From Symbiodinium natans (Eukaryota; Sar; Dinophyceae; Suessiales; Symbiodiniaceae): a stretch of DNA of 64,000 bases. A model generated the notes under the pieces. The model was not told the DNA's origin. It ran no database searches and saw nothing but the letters and a program-made list of their open reading frames with translations. Positions 20,106 to 30,485 of this stretch are shown here, piece by piece. The stretch's first letter is position 1. Each line of letters begins with the position of its first letter. A program made the translations under genes and the position numbers. The stretch covers positions 84,501-148,500 of the forward strand of contig CAJNDS010002252.1 of the NCBI GenBank assembly GCA_905221605.1, written 5' to 3'.

Positions 20106-20181
20106 GAGTACGAAGAAGGCGTGCAGAGGGGCTCTAGAGTCTCCAAAGCCCTTAAAGCCAGCCAGCCCGATGCCCGGTTGG
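20106..20181 (+). CDS. Candidate exon between opposed arrays
   Basis: A model case. CCCCAAA/CCCTAAA repeats end at about 20070, CAAGTCTCAG is the acceptor, 25 codons plus one base follow, and the donor is G|GTTTAGGG at the first unit of the next array. The peptide begins EYEEGVQRGSRVSKALKASQ. Product unknown. Confidence 0.6.
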
Positions 20182-20267
20182 GTTTAGGGTTTAGGGTTTA
20201 GGGTTTAGGGTTTAGGGTTTAGGGTTTAGGGTTTAGGGTTTAGGGTTTAGGGTTTAGGGTTTAGGGT
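20182..20267. repeat. TTTAGGG array
   Basis: Twelve TTTAGGG units starting exactly at the candidate donor. Confidence 0.95.
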
Positions 20268-20424
20268 GTCTCAGAACCCTCTGCGAAGCAGATAGCCCCG
20301 AAAGCCATGTAGACCCATGGCCGCGGCCCCGGGGCCAAGCGTTTTACTTGCGTCTTGCCGCTGCGAGGACCTCGTGCTTACTTCCAAGAGCCCCAGCCTA
20401 GCCCAATGCGCCTTAATTAAGGAG

Positions 20425-20505
20425 TAGACCTTAAGGAGTATACCATGAATCACATTAAGGAGTATACCTTAAGTCATATTGAGGAGTATACCTTGAATCA
20501 AAATA
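20425..20505. repeat. Short tandem repeat of about 30 bp
   Basis: AAGGAGTATACCTTAAGTCA-type units repeated about three times (GGAGTATACC at about 20436, 20461 and 20486). AT-rich; lies in a presumed intron interior. Confidence 0.8.
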
Positions 20506-20702
20506 TGAAGGATCCCTTTTTGATTTCAGGTTTTTTCCCCTTGATTAAGGGGTATTGGGCTCTTTGGGTCGTTTGTGCGGCTTGATAGCAACCTGCCAGA
20601 ATCGAGGCTTGGGGCTCATAAGGAAGGGTTGGGGCCTCACGTCAGAGCTTCATCCACGACTCCCGATGTACGCTGAACTTCCTGCCTGCTTATATGTTCA
20701 CA

Positions 20703-20975
20703 AACCCTAAACCCTAAACCCTAAACCCTAAACCCTAAACCCTAAACCCTAAACCCTAAACCCTAAACCCTAAACCCTAAACCCTAAACCCTAAACCTAA
20801 ACCATAAACCCTAAACCCTAAACCCTAAACCCTAAACCCTAAACCCTAAACCCTAAACGAAACCCTAAACCCTAAACCCTAAACCCTAAACCCTAAACCC
20901 TAAACCCTAAACCCTAAACCCTAAACCCTAAACCCTAAACCCTAAACCCTAAACCCTAAACCCTAAACCCTAACC
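20703..20975. repeat. Long CCCTAAA array
   Basis: About 38 CCCTAAA units with isolated single-unit losses near 20795 and 20858. Confidence 0.95.
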
Positions 20976-21002
20976 CCTAAACCCTGAACCCTGAACCCTG
21001 AA

Positions 21003-21122
21003 CCCTAAACCCTTAACCCTAAACCCTAAACTAAACCCTAAACCCTCAATCCTGGACCCTAAACCCACAACCCTAAACCCTAAACTAAACCCTAAACCCT
21101 CAATCCTGGACCCTAAACCCAC
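21003..21122. repeat. Tandem duplication of about 56 bp
   Basis: Two copies of a unit containing CCTCAATCCTGGACCCTAAA followed by CCCACAA, made of diverged telomere-like words. Confidence 0.85.
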
Positions 21123-21583
21123 AATGTAGGTCGGGGAGGGGGGGGGGATCCTAAGCCCTGAGCCCAAAGCCTTCGGACGCTCTTCATCCACACTCAGCAT
21201 GCAGCGGACTTGGTTCAGGGAATCAGGTCTTTGAGCTTTGGGGGTTTTATCAGTCAGGCATAGCTCCAAACTAGTCTTCGGTACGGGGAGACACCTGGCG
21301 GGTGAGGTGTGCGACCGGGCTTAGACAGAATCAGACGTGGGGTTTTCCTTTTTCGACTGGGGCGGGGGGGGTTGGAGAAGCTGGGGTTTATTCTGGGTAG
21401 CTCGGCTATTGAGGTACGCCTCAAATCCTAAGGTCCCAAACTCCAATCCTTTAACCCTAAACTCTAAACCCTAAACCCCTAAACCTAAACCCTAAACCTG
21501 AAACCCTAAACCCTAACCCTAAACCCTAACCCTAAACCCTAACCCTAAACCCTAAACCACTGTCCGCAAAAATCTCCCTTCAG

Positions 21584-21639
21584 CTGAGGGCGCCTTTCGA
21601 TGCTCGGCGCCCTCTGCATACTGCTCCAGGCCTGTTGAA
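21584..21639 (+). CDS. Candidate exon
   Basis: CTCCCTTCAG is a good acceptor after CCCTAAA units; GTAGGA is a good donor. The open frame reads LRAPFDARRPLHTAPGLLK. Product unknown. Confidence 0.45.
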
Positions 21640-22116
21640 GTAGGAGGGGTTGCAGATATGGCTTGTAGATTGGGTAGGTGGCATTCTATTCCATTAGGGT
21701 TCAGGGTTTAGGGTTTAGGGTAGCCCAGTGGAGCTTTAGGATGGGGGGCCTAGGGCGTGCATGGCTCGAATATTGGGATTACCTATAGCTTGGGGCTGAT
21801 GAGGCTTATAGGACTTATGGGGGAAGAAAGGCTTTAGGTTTGGTGGCGTTGATGGTCTTTACGGCTTCGTCCTACACCAGACTCAAACAGGCAACTCAAG
21901 AAGAGAACTCTTTCTTGGTTTGCTGCACTGAAGCCAAAAGATACTTTCCCTCAATTCTCCAGTTTCGTTCCCAACCATCCTCCTCTCCCCTGCTACCGCA
22001 CCACTGCTCCTCCCCGAATGCCCGGAACCTTAACCTCAGAATCCGAAGCCTCAAGCCCCAAGCCATGTGTGGTGCTTTCAAGCCCTCCATAACCCCGGCG
22101 TCCAAGAACCCTGCCC

Positions 22117-22420
22117 CGACCCCTAAACCCTAAACCCTAAACCCTAAACCCTAAACCCTAAACCCTAAACCCTAAACCCTAAACCCTAAACCCTAAACCC
22201 TAAACCCTAAAACCTAAACCCTAAACCCTAAACCCTAAACCCTAAACCCTAAACCCTAAACCCTAAACCCTAAACCCTAAACCCTAAACCCTAAACCCTA
22301 ACCCTACACCCTAAACCCTAAACCCTAAACCCTAAACCCTAAACCCTAAACCCTAAACCCTAAACCCTAAACCCTAAACCCTAAACCCTAAACCCTAAAC
22401 CCTAAACCCTAAACCCTAAC
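22117..22420. repeat. Long CCCTAAA array
   Basis: About 42 units with a few single-base variants. The interval at 21840-22110, left of it, is unique with a 97-codon frame I do not trust. Confidence 0.95.
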
Positions 22421-22522
22421 CCTGGACCGTAAACCCTAAACCCTAAACCCTAAACCCTAAGCCCTAAGCCCGAAACCCCAAACCCTAAACCCCCGACCCT
22501 AAAACCCTAAACCCTGTTGCAG

Positions 22523-22597
22523 GTAGCGCCCCTTCTCGCGGACGTGCACCTCGTCTGTTCAGGGCCTTCAGCTGCCGTCAGGCTCGAGGATTTGGAG
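22523..22597 (+). CDS. Candidate exon, exactly 25 codons, canonical sites
   Basis: CTGTTGCAG acceptor and GTGTGT donor enclose exactly 25 open codons. The peptide includes VAPLLADVHLVCSGPSAAVR. It is one of the cleanest islands in the left half. The product is unknown, though a beta-strand-like pattern would suit a propeller. Confidence 0.65.
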
Positions 22598-22619
22598 GTG
22601 TGTATACTTAAGGTATAGC

Positions 22620-22745
22620 AACCCTAAACCCTAAACCCTAAACCCTAAACCCTAAACCCTAAACCCTAAACCCTAAACCCTAAACCCTAAACCCTAAACC
22701 CTAAACCCTAAGCCCTAAGCCCTAAGCCCTAAGCCCTAAGCCCTA
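22620..22745. repeat. CCCTAAA array ending in CCCTAAG block
   Basis: About 12 CCCTAAA units followed by six CCCTAAG units. Confidence 0.95.
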
Positions 22746-23053
22746 AACCCCAAACCCCACCCCCGCACCCCTCCCGAAACCCTTGCCCTGAGCAAAGGGA
22801 CCTTGTTTCCTTTTTTAGAGTCCCTGAAGCTCTTTCCCTAAGCCTGAAGCCCCCCTAAGCCCCCTGAACCAAACCCCTCGAACACAAACCCTAAACCCTA
22901 ACCCTAAACCCTAAACCCTGAACCCTGAACCCTAAACCCTAAACCCCTTGCAAGCCATAAGCCCTACACCGCAAACCCGAAACCCCAAACCCTAAACCCC
23001 ACAAACCCTAAACCCTAAACCCAAACCCTGAATCCCAAACTAAACCCCCTCAG

Positions 23054-23135
23054 AAAGCTGCTGAGGTGCGACTGGCCCGTCCCACTGCCCTCGGGCTACC
23101 TCGTCAGCGGCTGCGACACCTCCGCAGCTTCCGAG
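23054..23135 (+). CDS. Candidate exon
   Basis: Acceptor CCCCCTCAG, donor GTTGGG at the start of TTTGGGG repeats. Two frames are open; the more natural one ends LPSGYLVSGCDTSAASE, which resembles a propeller strand-turn-strand. The other begins KAAEVRLARPTALG. Product unknown. Confidence 0.55.
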
Positions 23136-23310
23136 GTTGGGGTTTTGGGGTTTGGGGTTTAGGGTTTAGGGTTTAGGATTTAGGGTTTAGGGTGGGTCTT
23201 GGGGAGTTGAATGGGTTTAGGGTGGTTTCTGGGTTTCGGGGGGCATTTTGGGGGTTGTCAGAGGGCTTACTTTAGGGGGGCTCATGGTTTGCAATGCTTA
23301 CTGTCCTCAG

Positions 23311-23403
23311 CCTGTTCGGCTGCGAAAGGAGCCAGAGGCCCCGGCGTGAAAGAACGCGACCGGCGGTGGAAGTGCATCTCAAGCCAAAGCCCAGCATGGA
23401 TGG
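23311..23403 (+). CDS. Candidate exon with array-derived donor
   Basis: CTGTCCTCAG acceptor; the donor is GTTTAGGG of the following array. The open frame includes ARGPGVKERDRRWKCISSQS. Product unknown. Confidence 0.55.
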
Positions 23404-24185
23404 GTTTAGGGTTTAGGGTTTAGGGTTCAGGGTTCAGGGTTTAGGGTTTAGGGTTTAGGGTTTAGGGTTTAGGGTTTAGGGTTTAGGGTTTGAGGAATCG
23501 AGGGCATTTTGTGTTGCCTTGGTGTTGGTGGCGATGGTGTTGCTGCTGTCAATATGGTCGTCGTCGTTGTTGTCGCCGTTGTTGTCTCATGCTGGCACTG
23601 TGATGACACCCTTTTTTGTAAGCCAGCTGTTGCAGCGATGGCTTTTGCACATTTCCAATTGATACTCCTGACAGTGCGCCACTTGCATGAGTTCCTGCAC
23701 TGATGCTGTGGAGACATGGCTCTGCCATGCACTGCTTGACAGTGCGCTTGAAGTTATCCTTGATTTGATTCTGAGCCCTCCTGAGGGTTGGTTTAGGGTT
23801 TAGGGTTTAGGGTTTAGGGTTTGGGGTTTAGGGTTTAGGGTTTAGGGTTCAGGGTTCAGGGGCGATGCTTGTTTGGTTGGAACTCCTACCTGCGTTGGAC
23901 GCTTGGTTTGTTAGACCTTGCTTTGTATTGGCTCCCGTCTCCCGCGAGTCTTGCTGGGCGAGGCCCGAAGCAGGTCCCTAAACCCTAAACCCCAAACCCC
24001 TCGAGTCCCAAACCCTAAACCCTAAACCCTAAACCCTAAACCCTAAACCCTCAACCCTCAACCCTAAACCCCTCGAGTCCCAAACCCTAAACCCTAAACC
24101 CTAAACCCTAAACCCTAATTAAACCCTAAACCCTAAACCCTCAACCCTAAGCTAGGCCCCAAAACCCCTAAACCCTTTGCTGCAG

Positions 24186-24273
24186 TGGCGGATGTCGTTG
24201 GGTTCTTGGAACTTGCAGCGTGCTGACTTGCGTTCTCGAAGGCCTGCAGACACTGCAGAGCGTGGATGGCCCG
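24186..24273 (+). CDS. Candidate exon with array-derived donor
   Basis: TTTGCTGCAG acceptor right of CCCTAAA units; 29 codons plus one base; donor GTTTAGGG. Two frames are open: WRMSLGSWNLQRADL or, shifted by one, RWVLGTCSVLTCVLEGLQTL, which alternates hydrophobics like a beta propeller. Product unknown. Confidence 0.55.
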
Positions 24274-24685
24274 GTTTAGGGTTTAGGGTTTAGGGTTTAG
24301 GGTTTAGGGTTTAGGGTTTAGGGGCATACTTTCTGTATCCCCCTTGGGAATCATTTTTCTTTATTTTTTTAAATACAAAGCCCAAGAGGAAGTTAAGAAC
24401 AATGTTTTCTTATTGAGGCTCTAAGGGGAGTATAGCTTGAGGGCTTATCGAGATTAAGGTCTTTTTGAGTTTACGGGTTTGCTTGGGAGGATTTTGGGCT
24501 TATAGAGATTTACACATATAGGCTTTAGGGATTAGTAACTGTTAGGGAAGTTGATAGGGGGGAGCTTCTCGTGATTAGTCCTGGGCACTCTAAACGCCCC
24601 AAAAACTTTAAAACCTCTAAAACTTATACCTAAAACCCTAAGACCCTACAACCCTGAAACCCTAAACCCCTAAACCCTAAACCAG

Positions 24686-24769
24686 GTCAGTGCATGCAGC
24701 GTCGACTGCGACGAGTGGCACTTCGGCAGCCCCACGCTCGAGTGCAACGCCTCTGAAGGCGGGAAAGGG
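24686..24769 (+). CDS. Candidate cysteine-rich exon
   Basis: CCCTAAACCAG acceptor. The frame is open through VSACSVDCDEWHFGSPTLEC, with four spaced cysteines suggesting an extracellular, disulfide-bonded segment. The donor would be GC (GGG|GCTTGC), immediately followed by a family B inverted-repeat element. Product unknown. Confidence 0.5.
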
Positions 24770-24773
24770 GGCT

Positions 24774-24903
24774 TGCCTTGATGGTCCCTTAGTATGGGCC
24801 CTTAAGGGGTACCCCTTACATGACGCGTATACACCCTATACAAATTCAGGGCCCATATATCAGAACCCTTTAAAGGAGGTTAGGGACCATATCAAGGGCC
24901 CAT
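24774..24903. mobile_element. MITE-like element, family B, inverted
   Basis: CTTGATGGTCCCTTAGTATG and GGGCCCTTAA on the left, AGGGACCATATCAAGGGCCC on the right. The reverse complement matches the copy at 33932-34083. It starts five bases after a candidate exon, so it may form the beginning of an intron. Confidence 0.65.
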
Positions 24904-25280
24904 GAAGCTACTGTCAGAGCCTGGGGGACGAGATGAACCCCAAGAGGTTTTATGGTTCAGATTAGGTTTAGGGTTTAGGGTTTAGGGTTTAGGGTTTAGG
25001 GTTTAGGGTTTAGGGTTCAGGGTTCAGGGTTCAGGGTTCAGGGTTTAGGGTTTAGGGTTTAGGGTTTAGGGTTTAGGGTTTAGGGACCCTACTAGGATTT
25101 ATAATTAGTAGTATAGGGTAGGGGACCCCAATTTTAGGGTTCATACGGTCCCCCAATGAGACGAAGCAAGAGAACTCCAAGCAGAAGCAGAAGTAGAAGC
25201 ACAAGCATATGCGTAAACCCTAAACCCTACACCCTACACCCTAAACCCTAAACCCTAAACCCTAAACCCCAAACCCTGAG

Positions 25281-25379
25281 GGGGCCCGTTCAAGCATCGC
25301 AGCAGGCCCTGTGCGCTTCGCTGGCTGCTCCCTACTCCGCTGTCCGGCGCAGTGCCGCCCGCTTCGCAAGACTTGAAGG
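25281..25379 (+). CDS. Candidate exon with array-derived donor
   Basis: Directly follows CCCCAAACCCTGAG and ends at G|GTTTAGGG. The frame GPVQASQQALCASLAAPYSA continues as a basic, alanine-rich helix. Other frames are partly open. Product unknown. Confidence 0.5.
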
Positions 25380-25592
25380 GTTTAGGGTTTAGGGCTTAGG
25401 GTTTGGGGTTTAGGGTTTATAGTTTAGGGTTTAGGGCTTAGGGTTTGGGGTTTAGGGTTTAGGGCCTGGGGTTTAGGGTTTATAGTTTAGGGTTGAGTGT
25501 TTAGGAGGGTTTCGGGATTAGGGTTTGGGGAACTCAAAGCCCCCAGACCCTGAAAAAGCCTAAGGCCCGAAGCCCTAGACCCTAAACCCCAG

Positions 25593-25777
25593 AGGGGCTT
25601 CATTGGGCTCTGAGCCGGGGATCTTGCTTTCAATGGGTTTTGATGAGTTGGATCTGTGGGCCGGTCGCCATGCGCACGTGGTGTCCTGCACCACCCGGTG
25701 CTCGGTGGGCTTTAAACAGACGACTCCACGGCGCCGACCTGTCCGGCTGGGCGTAGCGGCACCTCTGCCAAAGCATG
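25593..25777 (+). CDS. Candidate exon, 185 bases, cysteine pair
   Basis: ACCCCAG acceptor and a GTATGT donor, both strong. The open frame includes MGFDELDLWAGRHAHVVSCT followed by TRCSVGFKQTTPRRRP; the C-x3-C-x-V-G-F pattern hints at an extracellular disulfide module. It is one of the longer islands. Product unknown. Confidence 0.6.
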
Positions 25778-25844
25778 GTATGTTCCTGCCCTAAATCCGA
25801 AGAACCGTAAACCCTAAACCTTAAGACTTAAGCTAGATTTTAAG

Positions 25845-25912
25845 ACCCACACTGTGCACTGCGAGGCAGCACTTTCCGAACTCTGGTGGAGGCCGGGACT
25901 GCCCGGCTTCAG
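25845..25912 (+). CDS. Candidate exon
   Basis: Follows TTTTAAG. The frame is open: THTVHCEAALSELWWRPGLP. No GT donor at the end; a GA donor (G|GATATT) would fit dinoflagellate usage. Product unknown. Confidence 0.45.
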
Positions 25913-26261
25913 GGATATTGGGGTTTTCATGGTTTAGGGTTTTAGGGTTTCGGATTTAGGGTTTAGGTCGAGCTGGAAGCGTTGAGACATTCAAGGAGTC
26001 ACAGGGCTGGTAGGGCTCAGCCGACCCTCCCCACTTGAATTAGACCTCACGCCCAAATCGAGCCCAAAACCCCTAAAACCCCAGGCCGCTCTTGCACTCA
26101 AGCCGAATCAACTCAAGTCTCAGAGATGTTCAGGGTTTCAGGGTTTCGGGTTTAGGACCACCGAAGACCCCTAAACCTTCAGCCCCTAAACCCTCAAGAC
26201 CCCAAAGCCCCCAGACCTCGCACCCTCGCAGCCCCCAATCCGATACTTGCCACCCCTTCAG

Positions 26262-26321
26262 GTGCCTGGCGCCCATTTTACAGGTCTCGTCGTCGTGCTT
26301 TGGGCGCCAAAAAGTCGAAGG
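26262..26321 (+). CDS. Candidate exon, exactly 20 codons
   Basis: CACCCCTTCAG acceptor, donor GTTTTG. The peptide VPGAHFTGLVVVLWAPKSRR alternates like a membrane or beta segment. Product unknown. Confidence 0.5.
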
Positions 26322-26831
26322 GTTTTGGGTTTTAAGGTTCAGGGCTTAGGCTTTGGGTGTGGGGGCCACTGTGGGGGTTTGTGCGCCATCCCACTCCTCT
26401 TCCTCCTCCCTTGATGTTTATAATTTATACGGTTGTAGCATGCCGGAGGGACTATCTCCACGACTGGTTGGGCCGGGAATGTAAGGACTGTCTTTGTGAG
26501 AACAACAATGCCACGTTGAGCTCTTGTGTGTTCTCCATCCTGTAGGCGGACCACGGCAGGAAATGGAACTACCAGGAACTACCGTGGTGCTGAGTTCAGC
26601 AAGCAGGTCAGCTTGTGACGTCAGAGGAATGTGTATAGTGAGAACGGTGACGGTGCGGCAGCGTCAAAGCAACAGCCGTCATGATATTGCCCCCCGCCCC
26701 CCCCGCCCCAATGGACCCAAACCCTCAAGATGCGTCGTTTCCTAGCTCTGGTTGCCCCCCCAAAGCGATGAGGATCTCTGGCAAAATCGCCGGCTGCTGG
26801 CCGTCGATGCGTCTTAGCCGCAAGACCCCTA

Positions 26832-26935
26832 CTTGGAGGTTCAGGGTACTTAGTAACCCAATTGTAGCCGTACCTACAACCCAATTCTAAACCCTATTGG
26901 GGTACTGAAGTGGCTGATAGGTGGGTTACAACCAG
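26832..26935. mobile_element. Inverted-repeat family C copy
   Basis: Begins GGAGGTTCAGGGTACTTAGT and continues ACCCAATTGTAG, as in the copies at 29809 and 54992. The matching right end was not found here. Confidence 0.5.
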
Positions 26936-27480
26936 TGCACGGCTGAAAGGCTCGATCGGTTGGAGGCTTCTTCATGCCAAACATAGATCCTCAACCCTGA
27001 AGCCTCCAGGCCAAAACCTTCCATTCTAAGGCCTGGACTTCCATTATTATAGGATTCGTACTCCCCACTCCTCCCTAAGGCTCCCGAAGCTTCCCTAACT
27101 ATCCCTACGTACCTACCCCTTGCATGAACCCCCCTTAGTTCAGGACCCAAACAATAGCTCCCTTGGTTGCTGACCCAAACAATATCTCGCAAAGCGCAAG
27201 GCTTGGCCTTAGAATTTCAACCCTGAACAGCACACGCTGAAACTCTGGACCCATCCCTAGCCTAGCTGAGCAGGCCGCTTCAAACATCATGGCCCCTCGT
27301 CTCAGAGACCCTTTATGCGTTTTCGGACGCCCCTGAGCCCCCCAAAACAACATCTGAACCCTGAACTTGACTAACACCTTCGAATGGCCCCGAAATGCCA
27401 AAGCTCCTAACCCTAAACCTTGAAACTCATGTTTCTTACCCTTTCCTGGAGGAGGCCCCCGAAACCCAATAATTAGCCTA
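26936..27480. other. No gene seen
   Basis: Unique, pyrimidine-rich sequence between a family C copy and CCCTAAA words at 27475-27505. Frames on the minus strand are open but show no signals. Confidence 0.4.
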
Positions 27481-27510
27481 AACCCTAAACCCTAAACTCT
27501 AAACCCCCAG

Positions 27511-27612
27511 CCCACAAAGAAGTTCTCAGGAGCACCCCCAAGTCCCGCCTCCCCAGCTTCCCAGGAAGTGGGGCATGTTGTGCACTCACTCGATGGCCCG
27601 CGCGCTCAGCCG
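27511..27612 (+). CDS. Candidate exon, exactly 34 codons
   Basis: AACCCCCAG acceptor right of CCCTAAA; GTGCGT donor. The peptide includes PASPASQEVGHVVHSLDGPR, a Pro/Ser-rich linker. The frame remains open 16 bases further to a possible GC donor. Product unknown. Confidence 0.6.
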
Positions 27613-28006
27613 GTGCGTTCGACACAGGGCCTTAGGGTCTTAGGGTCTTAGGGTCCTAGGGTTTTAGGGTTTAGGGTTTTAGGGGAGCTCAAGCTTTCGG
27701 CTTTGGGGCTCAGGGGTGTTGACTTGAAGGCGCTAAGGCTTTCGGGACATGTTGCGAGTTCGACAGATCTAGCTGAGGTCACGGGAGCACATTCTCGGCG
27801 GGCGCAGCTACCCCGGAGAGAGGGGGACGTGGGGCTGGGGTACCGAACCAGGACCATGAGGTTTGGGGTTTAGGGTTTAGGGGTTAACTTATATAACCCA
27901 AACCTCCAAACCCCCTAAGCCCCTAAACGCCTGAACTTCGAACCCACGATCCCACAACAACCCCTGCGCCCCCCCCCCTGCTCCTTAGGTCTTAAATGAA
28001 GCTTTC

Positions 28007-28110
28007 CAAAAATGAGGGACCCTTATGTAGACCCCCAAATAGTAAGATTCCCTTAAAAACTAAGGGCTCCAATACGGCCCCCTACTTTCGGAGCTTGGCA
28101 TTCACAGTGA
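28007..28110. mobile_element. Family D introner-like element, extragenic copy
   Basis: AGGGACCCTTATGTAG, CCCCCAAATAGTAAGATTCC and ACGGCCCCCTACTTTCGG parallel the sequence of introns 1 and 3 of the ubiquitin-like/FNIP gene (47279-47389 inverted, 48041-48190 direct). Confidence 0.5.
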
Positions 28111-28595
28111 GAGCTCATGTTAAGGCCTTTTTGGTGAGTGGATAGAGGGGTCCCTTCTGGGTATCCCAGCAATGAAGCCATACCTCAAACAAGGTTTCGG
28201 GCTTGTAGGGTATAGAAGCATCCATACCAGGGGGTTTGGGTTAGGGTTTAGGGTTTATGTTTAGGGTCAAGGTTTAAGGGTTTAGGGTAGTCTTAGGACC
28301 TCTGTTAAGAGTCATGGCCGAGCGTAGACGGTTCATTCATGTTCAGGCTTTGGCAGCCCGAAAGCCTCATCCCAAAACCCGAAACATGCCCCTAACCGCC
28401 ACATAAACCCAATATGCCCCAAAACCCTACACACTCTGAACCCTAAACTCTACACACCCTTCACCCTAAACCCTACACACCCTAAACCCTGAACCCTACA
28501 TACCCTAAAAACCCTTTGTACACACTCTAAACCTTTACCCTAAACCCTAAACCCTAAACCCTAAAACCTCTTCTGAGGTCCTTTGGGGGCAGCAG

Positions 28596-28646
28596 GGGCT
28601 GGCTGGCGATGTGGATGGCAGCGCTCTTAGCTGGGGATTCTTTGGG
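28596..28646 (+). CDS. Candidate exon
   Basis: GGGGGCAGCAG acceptor after CCCTAAA, donor GTTGTG. The frame GLAGDVDGSALSWGFFG is glycine-rich. Small and uncertain. Confidence 0.35.
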
Positions 28647-28649
28647 GTT

Positions 28650-29040
28650 GTGCAGGGCTTTTAGGTTCAGGTTTAGGGTTCAGGGTTCAGGGTTCAGGGT
28701 TCAGGGTTCAGGGTTTAGGGTTTAGGGTTTGGGGTTTGGGGTTCAGGGTTCAGGGTTCAGGGTTTAGGGTTTAGGGTTTAGGGTTTAGGGTTTAGGGTTT
28801 AGGGTTTAGGGTGCTGGTCCTGTGCATGGGTGTAGAGTGTAGACCCCAAACCCCCCACAGACCGAAGCACTGTTTGCACTGTCTCGTGTTTAGGGTTGGC
28901 ATTCTTTGCCCCACAGAGTCGACTTACCCCAGATTTGATCTAGAAGAGTCTAAGGGTTTAGGGTTTAGAGTTTAGGGTTTAGGGTTTAGGGTTTAGGGTT
29001 TAGGGTTTAGGGTTTAGGGTTCCCCTTTTCCAAAGCCCTG
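28650..29040. repeat. TTCAGGG and TTTAGGG blocks
   Basis: Alternating homogeneous blocks of TTCAGGG and TTTAGGG (28676-28812), then TTTAGGG at 28955-29020. No gene seen. Confidence 0.85.
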
Positions 29041-29119
29041 CATGCTTCATTGATGGCCGAAGCTGCGCGCAAGTAGGCTATTGCATCCCCAGCGAAACAA
29101 ACAAATGGCAACACACAGC

Positions 29120-29411
29120 AACACACCAACACACCGACACACCGACACACCAACACACCGACACACCAACACACCAACACACCAACACACCAACACACCA
29201 ACACACCAACACACCAACACACCAACACACCAACACACCAACACACCAACACACCAACACACCAACAAACCAACACACCAACACACCAACACACCAACAC
29301 ACCAACACACCAACACACCAACACACCAACACACCAACACACCAACACACCAACACACCAACACACCAACACACCAACACACCAACACACCAACACACCA
29401 ACACACCAACA
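29120..29411. repeat. AACACACC octamer microsatellite
   Basis: About 36 AACACACC units, slightly degenerate at the left end and with one AACAAACC. All frames through it are artefacts. Confidence 0.95.
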
Positions 29412-29509
29412 GCAAGCATCAAACAGCAAGCAGCAAACAGCAACCAGCAAACAGCAACCAGCAAACAGCAAACAACAACACCAACACCAACAGCAGCACC
29501 AACACCAGC

Positions 29510-29684
29510 GCACGCGCACACGCACGCGCACACGCACGCGCACACGCACGCGCACACGCACGCGCACACGCACGCGCACACGCACGCGCACACGCACGCG
29601 CACACGCACGCGCACACGCACGCGCACACGCACGCGCACATGCACGCGCACACGCACGCGCACACGCACGCGCACACGCACACA
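29510..29684. repeat. ACGCGCACAC decamer microsatellite
   Basis: About 17 CGCACACGCA decamers with one T substitution. An alternating purine-pyrimidine tract of this length could adopt Z-DNA (inference). Between it and the octamer array lies a CAGCAAACAG-rich bridge. Confidence 0.95.
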
Positions 29685-29808
29685 AGGGAGGAAGACTGTA
29701 GAGGGTGAAGGGCTTAAGGTCAAACAGCCCCATGCATCCGATGGTAGCTTCTCGATCAAGGCAAGGGAAGCGGAGCCCGAAGCCCATCCCCCCCCCCCCC
29801 CCCCAGTT

Positions 29809-29895
29809 GGAGTTCAGGGTACTTAGTCACCCAATTTTACCTGTACTTATAATAAGTGGGTTATAACATAGGTTATAACATAAGTGGGTTATAAC
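29809..29895. mobile_element. Inverted-repeat family C copy
   Basis: GGAGTTCAGGGTACTTAGTC and ACCCAATTTTACCTGTACTT match the left end of the other family C copies. A short internal repeat, GGTTATAACATA, follows. Preceded by a C run at 29790-29804. Confidence 0.5.
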
Positions 29896-29899
29896 TACA

Positions 29900-30300
29900 C
29901 CAAGCACCACCACTCCCCACACCACGCCCCAGGAACCCTGGACGTCGCTCGGCTCTCCTCGCCCTATGGGGCCGCCCTGGCGGGCGCACAGAGGCGCGAG
30001 GGCAGATGGGCCCCGGGGGATCCCAGAATGACTACTCACCCAATAGGCAAGGATCTGCTTCAGGAACAAAAACAAGCAACGACACCGAAAGGCAATCAGT
30101 TACAACTATATTGAACACTGTTAGCTCAGGCTTGTAGTATAGTATATCTAAGCCCGAGTCCCTCAGCTCCCTCAACCCACTAAAGCTTAAGAAGGACCCT
30201 GAACCTGAGGCATCCTCACCCGCTGCTCAACTTGGGATCAGGCGTACTGTGGACTGAAAGAGCTGCCGGCATGGCTCTCTTTGCACAAAGGCATGCACGA
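29900..30300. other. No gene assigned
   Basis: Unique GC-rich stretch, then AT-richer sequence to a short TTTAGGG array at 30309-30345. Short frames only. Confidence 0.4.
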
Positions 30301-30347
30301 ACCATTTACGGTTTAGGGTTTAGGGTTTAGGGTTTAGGGTTTAGGGC

Positions 30348-30485
30348 CTAGGTGCACCAGACAGCCCATGTCTTGCCGAAGATTGGAAGGCCATCCGCTC
30401 TGCGCAAGAGCTCGTTGGTGTGAGGCCACATCTTGACGCCGAGGTTGCGCTCATTCATGCTCGGCTGGTGGCAGAGGGAGGGATC
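30348..30485 (-). CDS. Minus-strand coding-like island, probably a 3' exon or retro-copy
   Basis: Read on the minus strand, 45 codons end in TAG exactly where the CCCTAAA-orientation array begins. The peptide contains NLGVKMWPHTNELLRRADGL and ends TWAVWCT. The residue mix is convincing, whereas the + strand frame stops within it. It is the only good minus-strand island I found. Product unknown; it may be a pseudogene fragment. Confidence 0.35.
   Translation of the reverse strand, partial: DPSLCHQPSMNERNLGVKMWPHTNELLRRADGLPIFGKTWAVWCT

Noticed and set aside
29007-29759. Long cysteine/valine-rich and HTNTPTHQ-type frames
   Set aside because: They are translations of the AACACACC and ACGCGCACAC microsatellites, open in several frames on both strands.
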